From Hymenobacter glacieicola (lineage in GTDB: Bacteria > Bacteroidota > Bacteroidia > Cytophagales > Hymenobacteraceae), in the NCBI RefSeq assembly GCF_014640315.1, contig NZ_BMGS01000006.1, positions 62,001 to 126,000 on the forward strand: DNA of 64,000 nucleotides. Reading direction: 5' to 3'. Below the pieces are notes generated by a model, which was not told the DNA's origin, ran no database searches, and saw only the letters and a list, made by a program, of their open reading frames with translations. The position numbers and the translations under genes are program-made. Positions within the stretch are counted from its first letter, which is position 1, and each line of letters starts with the position of its first letter. Positions 59,850-64,000 of this stretch are shown piece after piece.

Positions 59850-60089
59850 CTAGCGCTGCTCTTCTTCCTGGTGCTCACCGCGGCTGGTGCGGGTGTTAGA
59901 AGACGTGGCGCTGCCGGAGCCGCCCTCGTCGCCGGCTTCGGCATCCAGGTTCAGCTCGTAGCCGCCGACTCCGTAGGTGGGGCGGCCCGAGGATTGGCCA
60001 ACTGGGCTGCCGTCTTGCCGTCCTTGGGCGGCGCGCTCAGCGAAGTCGTCGTTTTCAGTCACGTTATTGGTGGGGTCGTTGGTTGCCAT
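59850..60089 (-). CDS. Small hydrophilic acidic protein
   Basis: 79 residues without a hydrophobic segment (MATNDPTNNVTENDDFAERA...NLDAEAGDEGGSGSATSSN). It looks intrinsically disordered and stress-type in composition, rich in Asn, Glu, Gly and Ser. YGVGGYELNLDAEAGDEGGSG gives it an irregular core. I know similar short, disordered, hydrophilic proteins in Hymenobacter, but no function. Coding confidence is moderate. Confidence 0.6.
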   Translation of the reverse strand: MATNDPTNNVTENDDFAERAAQGRQDGSPVGQSSGRPTYGVGGYELNLDAEAGDEGGSGSATSSNTRTSRGEHQEEEQR

Positions 60090-60187
60090 AGCAGTGGGTA
60101 GTTACATGAACAGATACGGCCTTATACGGTCCTAACTTCCCTGGCAGCCGAAATTCAGCTAAAAACCCGGTACTCGTCTGGCCGCCG

Positions 60188-60730
60188 TCAGGGCACGTAC
60201 TGCTCCGTGACGCTGGTTACTACGTTCTGACGGGTCTCGACAATAAAGGGGGCGTAGCGAAATACATCCGTGCCCTGGGCTACTACCTCGGCCGGGGTAG
60301 CGTTGTACTGGCGCAGCTCGCCGGTTTTGTTCCAGAGCGTGAGCACGGCCTGGTCGCTGAGGCGGAAAGTGCGCTGGCGCGGATTGTCGTTCACGATGTA
60401 GTAATCGTTGAAGACCGAGTAAATCGTGTCGCCGTTCTGCACGTCCACTTGCGCGTCGCCCTTGCGCTGGGCCGCGGCCACGGCATCGGCCCCGTGCAGA
60501 AACTGGATATAGTCCACGGTGACGTAGTACTGCCCCTTTTCCTGGTAGAAACGACGGATGTAGCCATGGTTGCGGCCCGTAGCGCCTACCTTTTCTGTCG
60601 TCGACATCTCGCCTTTCACGGCGGCCGGCACGTTGTCGCGGGCCTCGGCCACGGAGGTTTCCTGCTCGGAGCGGCAAGCGGCAGTAAGGGTCAGGAGAAC
60701 GGCAAAGGGGAGGAGGGAGCGAGAGTTCAT
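60188..60730 (-). CDS. Lipoprotein of unknown function
   Basis: 180 residues. Signal MNSRSLLPFAVLLTLTAAC with lipobox TAAC, Cys19. The body contains RRFYQEKGQYYVTVDYIQFLHGADAVAAA, TIYSVFNDYYIVNDNPRQRTFRLS and ELRQYNATPAEVVAQGTDVF. YYIVNDNP(R)QRTFRLS recurs in small Bacteroidota lipoproteins, none characterised to my knowledge. It diverges from the Uma2-type gene. Confidence 0.8.
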   Translation of the reverse strand: MNSRSLLPFAVLLTLTAACRSEQETSVAEARDNVPAAVKGEMSTTEKVGATGRNHGYIRRFYQEKGQYYVTVDYIQFLHGADAVAAAQRKGDAQVDVQNGDTIYSVFNDYYIVNDNPRQRTFRLSDQAVLTLWNKTGELRQYNATPAEVVAQGTDVFRYAPFIVETRQNVVTSVTEQYVP

Positions 60731-60834
60731 GCCAGCGTGTACGGGGTAGGAGTGGAGCAGTTGACCGCAAAGAAGAGAAGAAACAGGCCTTCTTTGTACC
60801 TTTATTTCTATCCGCTCCCAGATTTTCCCGCGCT

Positions 60835-61434
60835 ATGGCTCCCATCACGCACCTCTCCCAGCTCGACCTCTCCCGCCGCTATACTTACGCCGACTACCTG
60901 ACCTGGCAGCTTACGGAGTGGGTAGAGCTGATTCGGGGCCGGGTGCGCCTGATGAGCCCCGCACCCAAGCGGCAGCACCAGGATATTTCCCGCAACATTA
61001 GCACCCCCATTGCGTGGTTTCTGCGCGGCCGCCAGTGCAAAACATACGTGGCCCCCTTCGATGTGCGCCTGACCCACGCTACCCCCAACGGCGACGCCAG
61101 CATTGAAACCGTGGTGCAGCCCGACATCTGCGTTATCTGCGACCCGCAGAAGCTCGACGACCGGGGCTGCCTCGGTGCCCCCGACTGGATTATCGAAATC
61201 CTGAGCCCCGGCAACGTCTCCCGCGACACCAAGGAGAAGTTCGACCTCTACGAGGAGGCCGGCGTGCGCGAATACTGGATAGTGACGCCCGAGCAGAAAA
61301 ACGTGGTGGTGTACCTGCTGGGCGAAGCCGGCCGCTACGAGCTGCGCGGCGAATTCTACACCCCCGGCCTGATTCCAGTGGCCACCCTGCCGGAGCTGCC
61401 GATAGAGTGGGCAGAGGTGTTTGAGGAGGTGTAA
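60835..61434 (+). CDS. Uma2-family endonuclease-like protein (DUF820)
   Basis: 199 residues. Uma2 features are the start RRYTYADYLTWQLTEWVELIRGRV, VAPFDVRLT, VVQPDICVICDPQKLDDRG, the acidic PD-(D/E)xK core with APDWIIEILSPGNVSRDTKEKF, and YEEAGVREYWIVTPEQKNV. Many such proteins occur in Hymenobacter and cyanobacteria; the nuclease fold is predicted but biological function is not established. A -7-like TACCTTTA (60797-60804) precedes it without a -33 TTG. It may be a mobile family that has expanded by gene copying. Confidence 0.87.
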   Translation: MAPITHLSQLDLSRRYTYADYLTWQLTEWVELIRGRVRLMSPAPKRQHQDISRNISTPIAWFLRGRQCKTYVAPFDVRLTHATPNGDASIETVVQPDICVICDPQKLDDRGCLGAPDWIIEILSPGNVSRDTKEKFDLYEEAGVREYWIVTPEQKNVVVYLLGEAGRYELRGEFYTPGLIPVATLPELPIEWAEVFEEV

Positions 61435-61447
61435 TATTTACACGCAA

Positions 61448-61471
61448 GTTGAATGTTCAACATTTGTTGAA
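61448..61471. promoter_or_regulatory. Overlapping palindromes, operator-like
   Basis: GTTGAA-TG-TTCAAC (61448-61461) and TTCAACA-TT-TGTTGAA (61456-61471) overlap by one arm, giving three GTTGAA-type half sites. Regular dyads of 6-7 bases with a 2-base spacer are typical for dimeric repressors. They overlap the -33 TTG of the candidate promoter at 61467-61496. Confidence 0.5.
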
Positions 61472-61496
61472 TATTTGTCCAACCTTCCCATCTTTG
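61467..61496 (+). promoter_or_regulatory. Candidate promoter TTG-N19-CATCTTTG
   Basis: TTG (61467-61469), 19 bases, CATCTTTG (61489-61496), a 7 of 8 match to TAnnTTTG. A transcript would begin near 61503. Nothing long is coded immediately downstream on this strand; it could run 400 bases to the ABC-F gene or be a short RNA. Confidence 0.4.
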
Positions 61497-61510
61497 TAGC
61501 AGTTAAACGC

Positions 61511-61543
61511 AAAAATGGCAGGCAGCCAAACGGGCCACCTGCC
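61511..61543 (-). terminator. Rho-independent terminator of the small minus-strand gene
   Basis: On the minus strand GGCAGGTGGCC pairs with GGCTGCCTGCC (loop CGTTT), followed by ATTTTTG. It starts 6 bases after the stop codon of the 70-codon gene at 61550-61762. Confidence 0.75.
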
Positions 61544-61549
61544 ACCACT

Positions 61550-61762
61550 TTACCGGTGTTCGAGCCAGTAGCTGACTACGGCTCTAATTACCGCTCCCAA
61601 AGCTGTTTTGCTCAGCTCTAGGAGAACAGGAAACCAACTGGCCTTGCCAGCTTGTTTCCCTTCCGTACGCACCTTCTTCATTTCCGAGTAGAAGTTAGGG
61701 TGTGCCAGCACCCGCTTCTTGAAACCCCGGTCTGCTCCAACAGCCGGGGTTTCGCCATTCAT
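61550..61762 (-). CDS. Small protein of unknown function with its own promoter and terminator
   Basis: 70 residues from the ATG at 61762 (MNGETPAVGADRGFKKR). The C-terminal part WFPVLLELSKTALGAVIRAVV is a single hydrophobic or amphipathic helix; the middle is basic (NFYSEMKKVRTEGKQAGK). A promoter (61802-61833) and a strong terminator (61511-61543) bracket it exactly, which supports a real transcript. Bases 61721-61753 form a 10-base-pair hairpin GAAACCCCGG/CCGGGGTTTC a few codons after the start, which could limit initiation. A small membrane-acting peptide or toxin-like protein is conceivable; I recognise no homologue. Alternatively the transcript is a non-coding RNA. Confidence 0.45.
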   Translation of the reverse strand: MNGETPAVGADRGFKKRVLAHPNFYSEMKKVRTEGKQAGKASWFPVLLELSKTALGAVIRAVVSYWLEHR

Positions 61763-61801
61763 AGGCAACCGTGTTGGAGGGGTGTTTTCCGTACGTTGCC
61801 G

Positions 61802-61833
61802 GAAAGATAGAATCCGTCAGTACTGTCTGCAAA
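61802..61833 (-). promoter_or_regulatory. Promoter of the small minus-strand gene
   Basis: On the minus strand TTTG (61833-61830), 20 bases, TATCTTTC (61809-61802), a 7 of 8 match to TAnnTTTG with near-ideal spacing. The ATG at 61762 lies 39 bases downstream of the -7 element. Confidence 0.55.
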
Positions 61834-61893
61834 GCAAGATGAGCTTTTCATAGAAGCTCCTTCCGGAATACAAATACCCTCCTGGTAAACCCC

Positions 61894-61901
61894 TACCTTT
61901 G
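61894..61901 (+). promoter_or_regulatory. -7 element of the ABC-F gene
   Basis: TACCTTTG, an exact TAnnTTTG match, 20 bases before the ATG. No TTG is found about 19 bases upstream, so the -33 box is weak or absent. Confidence 0.5.
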
Positions 61902-61921
61902 CAGCTTCATAGCAAAGTAGG

Positions 61922-63832
61922 ATGATTTCCATTACTGACCTCGACTTTCATTTCGGCTCGCGTACGCTCTACGACAAGGCCAACCTGCATATCAAGCCCA
62001 AGGATAAGATTGGCCTCATTGGGCTCAACGGCCGGGGTAAATCCACGCTGCTGCGTATTCTGGTGGGTGAGTACAAGCCCGACGGTGGTAGCATCTCCAT
62101 GAGCAAGGATGTGAGCCTGGGCTTTTTGAACCAGGATCTGCTCAGCTACGACTCCCACGAGTCCATCCTGGTAGTGGCCATGCAGGCTTTCGCGGAGGCG
62201 CTGGAGATTCAGAAGAAGATTGACGAGGTGCTGCTGGAGTTCGAAACTAACTACACCGACGACCTGGTAGAAAAGCTGGCCGCCCTGCAGGAGCGGTTCG
62301 AGGCCCTGGGCGGCTACACCATGCAGGCCCGCGCCGAGGAAATCCTGGAAGGCCTGGGCTTTACCACCGAGGAGCTGCAGCGCCCCCTGAAGCTGTTTTC
62401 GGGGGGCTGGCGCATGCGCGTGATGCTGGCCAAAATCCTGCTCCAGCAGCCTTCCCTGCTCCTGCTCGACGAACCCACCAACCACCTGGACTTGCCCTCC
62501 ATCAAGTGGATTGAAAACTACCTGGCCGGCTACGAAGGTGCCGTTATCATCGTCTCGCACGACCGGGAATTCCTGGACCGCACCACCAACACCACCGTGG
62601 AAGTGACCGGCGGCAAGCTGGTGCCCTACGCCGGCAACTACTCGTTCTACCTCGAAGAAAAGGAGGAGCGCAACGCCATTCAGAAGGGCGCCTTTGAAAA
62701 CCAGCAGGCCCAGATTCGGCAGGCGGAGCGCTTTATTGAGCGGTTCAAGGCCAAGGCCAGCAAAGCCAAGCAGGCCCAAAGCCGGGTGAAGATGCTGGAT
62801 AAGCTGGAGCGCATCGACGACGTGGCCCAGGACGATGCCCGCGTGAACATCAAGTTCAACTTCACCGTCACGCCCGGTCGCCACATCCTGCGCATGGAGC
62901 ACGTGGGCAAGAAGTACGGCGAGAAAACCATCTTCCGCGACACCCACGTGCACATTGAGCGCGGCGACAAAATTGCCCTCATCGGGGCCAACGGTAAGGG
63001 CAAGTCCACGCTGATGCGCTTGGTAGCGGGCTCCGAGGCCCCAACCACCGGCAACCACCAGCTGGGCCACAACGTCATCATGTCGTTCTACGCCCAGCAC
63101 CAGCTCGAAAGCCTGCGCATTGAGAACGAGATTCTGCAGGAGATGGTAGAGGCTGGCTCGAAGCGCTCGGAAATGGAGCTGCGCTCGGTGCTGGGTTCCT
63201 TCCTGTTCACCGGCGACGACGTGTACAAGAAAATCAAGGTGTTGAGTGGGGGCGAAAAAAGCCGCGTAGCTCTGGCCAAAACCCTGATTTCGGAGGCCAA
63301 CTTCCTGCTCCTCGACGAACCGACCAACCACCTGGATATGCAGTCGGTGAACATCCTGATTCAGGCCCTGGACCAGTACCAAGGCACCTACATCGTGATT
63401 AGCCACGACCGTTTCTTCGTGGAGAACGTGGCCAACAAGATCTGGTACATTGAGGACTACCAGCTAAAGGAGTACCCCGGCACCTACAACGAGTACGAGC
63501 AGTGGCAGGAAGACCGGGAAAAGGCGGCCAAGAAAGCCGGCCTACCCTCGCCCTCGGCCCCCAAGCCCCTGCCCAAGGAGGAAAAAAAGGTGGAAGCCGC
63601 CCCCGCCAAAACCCCCTCGCCCGACCAGAAGAAGGCCCTGAAAGAGCTGGCCGAGGTAGAAAAGAAAATCGACGAACGGGAAAAGGAGCTGGCCCAGTAC
63701 GAAGCGCAACTGGCCGACCCCCAGATCTACCAGAACGCCGCCCAACTCAAAGACGCTACCCTCAAATTCGAGCAGGTAAAAAAGGAGCTGGCCCAACTCA
63801 ACGACCGTTGGGAAATGCTGGCGGAAATGTAA
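61922..63832 (+). CDS. ABC-F family ATPase (Uup/YdiF-like)
   Basis: 636 residues, two ABC domains in one chain and no membrane segment. Walker A sites are GLNGRGKST (34-42) and GANGKGKST (about 357); signature motifs LFSGGWRMR and VLSGGEKSR; Walker B LLLLDEPTNHLD and LLLDEPTNHLD; switch His in VSHDREFLDR and ISHDRFFVE. The interdomain linker (about 245-300, EERNAIQKGAFENQQAQIRQAERFIERF) is the P-site tRNA-interaction motif. A C-terminal coiled coil (DQKKALKELAEVEKKIDERE) follows a Lys/Pro linker, as in Uup. It acts on ribosomes or branched DNA. A terminator follows at once. Confidence 0.95.
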   Translation: MISITDLDFHFGSRTLYDKANLHIKPKDKIGLIGLNGRGKSTLLRILVGEYKPDGGSISMSKDVSLGFLNQDLLSYDSHESILVVAMQAFAEALEIQKKIDEVLLEFETNYTDDLVEKLAALQERFEALGGYTMQARAEEILEGLGFTTEELQRPLKLFSGGWRMRVMLAKILLQQPSLLLLDEPTNHLDLPSIKWIENYLAGYEGAVIIVSHDREFLDRTTNTTVEVTGGKLVPYAGNYSFYLEEKEERNAIQKGAFENQQAQIRQAERFIERFKAKASKAKQAQSRVKMLDKLERIDDVAQDDARVNIKFNFTVTPGRHILRMEHVGKKYGEKTIFRDTHVHIERGDKIALIGANGKGKSTLMRLVAGSEAPTTGNHQLGHNVIMSFYAQHQLESLRIENEILQEMVEAGSKRSEMELRSVLGSFLFTGDDVYKKIKVLSGGEKSRVALAKTLISEANFLLLDEPTNHLDMQSVNILIQALDQYQGTYIVISHDRFFVENVANKIWYIEDYQLKEYPGTYNEYEQWQEDREKAAKKAGLPSPSAPKPLPKEEKKVEAAPAKTPSPDQKKALKELAEVEKKIDEREKELAQYEAQLADPQIYQNAAQLKDATLKFEQVKKELAQLNDRWEMLAEM

Positions 63833-63851
63833 CCTCCTGGATAATAAGATG

Positions 63852-63890
63852 AAAGCCCCGCCGGAAGCTAGTGCTTCCGGCGGGGCTTTT
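63852..63890 (+). terminator. Rho-independent terminator after the ABC-F gene
   Basis: AAAGCCCCGCCGGAAGC and GCTTCCGGCGGGGCTTTT are perfect complements around TAGT, with a T-run. It lies 20 bases past the stop. Confidence 0.95.
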
Positions 63891-63936
63891 GTGTTGCTGG
63901 CAGAGTAGGCTGCGTCTGAAAAGTCGCTTGAAACAC

Positions 63937-64000
63937 GTTGAACGTCCTGCTTGATCTGGCGTCCGCGCAGCTGAAGCATCACTACCGCTGGCTAACTCCT
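63937..64000. repeat. Family A repeat cut by the window edge (A9)
   Basis: GTTGAACGTCCTGCTTGATC then CTGGCGTCCGCGCAGCTGAA and GCATCACTACCGCTGGCTAACTCCT (broken here for length) are the left half of family A, with the loop TACCGCTGGCTAACTCCT identical to A7. CTGGCGTCCGC is shared with the half copy near 1700. Confidence 0.65.

Noticed and set aside
60835..61434. Restriction-modification or defence system around the Uma2-type gene
   Set aside because: No methyltransferase, helicase or toxin-antitoxin partner adjoins it; Uma2 proteins are usually solitary.
61907..63406. Minus-strand frame of 499 codons opposite the ABC-F gene
   Set aside because: Antisense to a strongly conserved ATPase; the translation is low-complexity (VAG/LVQ/HH-rich) and has no domain.

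Overview
The window is a high-GC chromosomal segment from a Bacteroidota bacterium, most likely a Hymenobacter-like member of the Cytophagales. The main reasons are LytS/LytTR two-component pairs, a CarboxypepD-plug TonB receptor, a GH92 mannosidase, menaquinone genes, an ABA4-like membrane protein, promoters of the TTTG-N19-TAnnTTTG type, few Shine-Dalgarno sequences and many palindromic intergenic repeats. No rRNA, tRNA, prophage, transposase or CRISPR array was recognised.

Layout. 1-0.7 kb: end of a phosphodiester glycosidase gene. 0.9-9.1 kb: a secreted protein, two LytS-type kinases with two LytTR regulators, an FMN reductase, a DoxX protein and an exported alpha/beta hydrolase. 9.4-22.8 kb: a complete branched-chain amino-acid cluster, all on the minus strand, transcribed ilvE-ilvD-ilvB-ilvN-ilvC-ilvA-leuA-leuC-leuD-leuB. 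It is preceded by what looks like a classical ribosome-dependent attenuator: a 23-codon leader peptide rich in Leu, Val and Ile, then mutually exclusive antiterminator and terminator stems. 23.1-32.6 kb: a TPR-like protein, a GH92 alpha-mannosidase, two membrane proteins (one ABA4-like), an outer-membrane-like protein and a dipeptidyl-peptidase III. 32.8-40.9 kb: menaquinone genes (menE, menB, menD, menF and a hotdog thioesterase, probable menI) with small unknown genes among them. 41.1-50.8 kb: histidine phosphatase, TonB-like lipoprotein, pyruvate dehydrogenase E2, TonB receptor, hslV, a deoxyhypusine-synthase homologue and unknown genes. 50.9-63.8 kb: cell-wall amidase, AraC/SDR pair, small membrane protein, 2H phosphoesterase, AsmA-like protein, Tat-type amidase, Uma2-family protein, a newly recognised 70-aa gene, and an ABC-F ATPase.

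Repeats are the most conspicuous non-coding content. At least six families of imperfect palindromes occupy intergenic gaps, often nested inside each other. All but two adjacent pairs in the ilv-leu cluster (leuD/leuB and ilvD/ilvB, which overlap) are separated by one or more of them.

The genes connect as follows. The attenuator would let charged branched-chain tRNA levels set transcription of ilvE and whatever is co-transcribed behind it. LeuA here lacks the usual C-terminal leucine-binding domain, so transcriptional control may carry more of the feedback. The men genes supply the respiratory quinone. The LytS/LytTR pairs and the AraC/SDR pair are local regulatory circuits with unknown signals.
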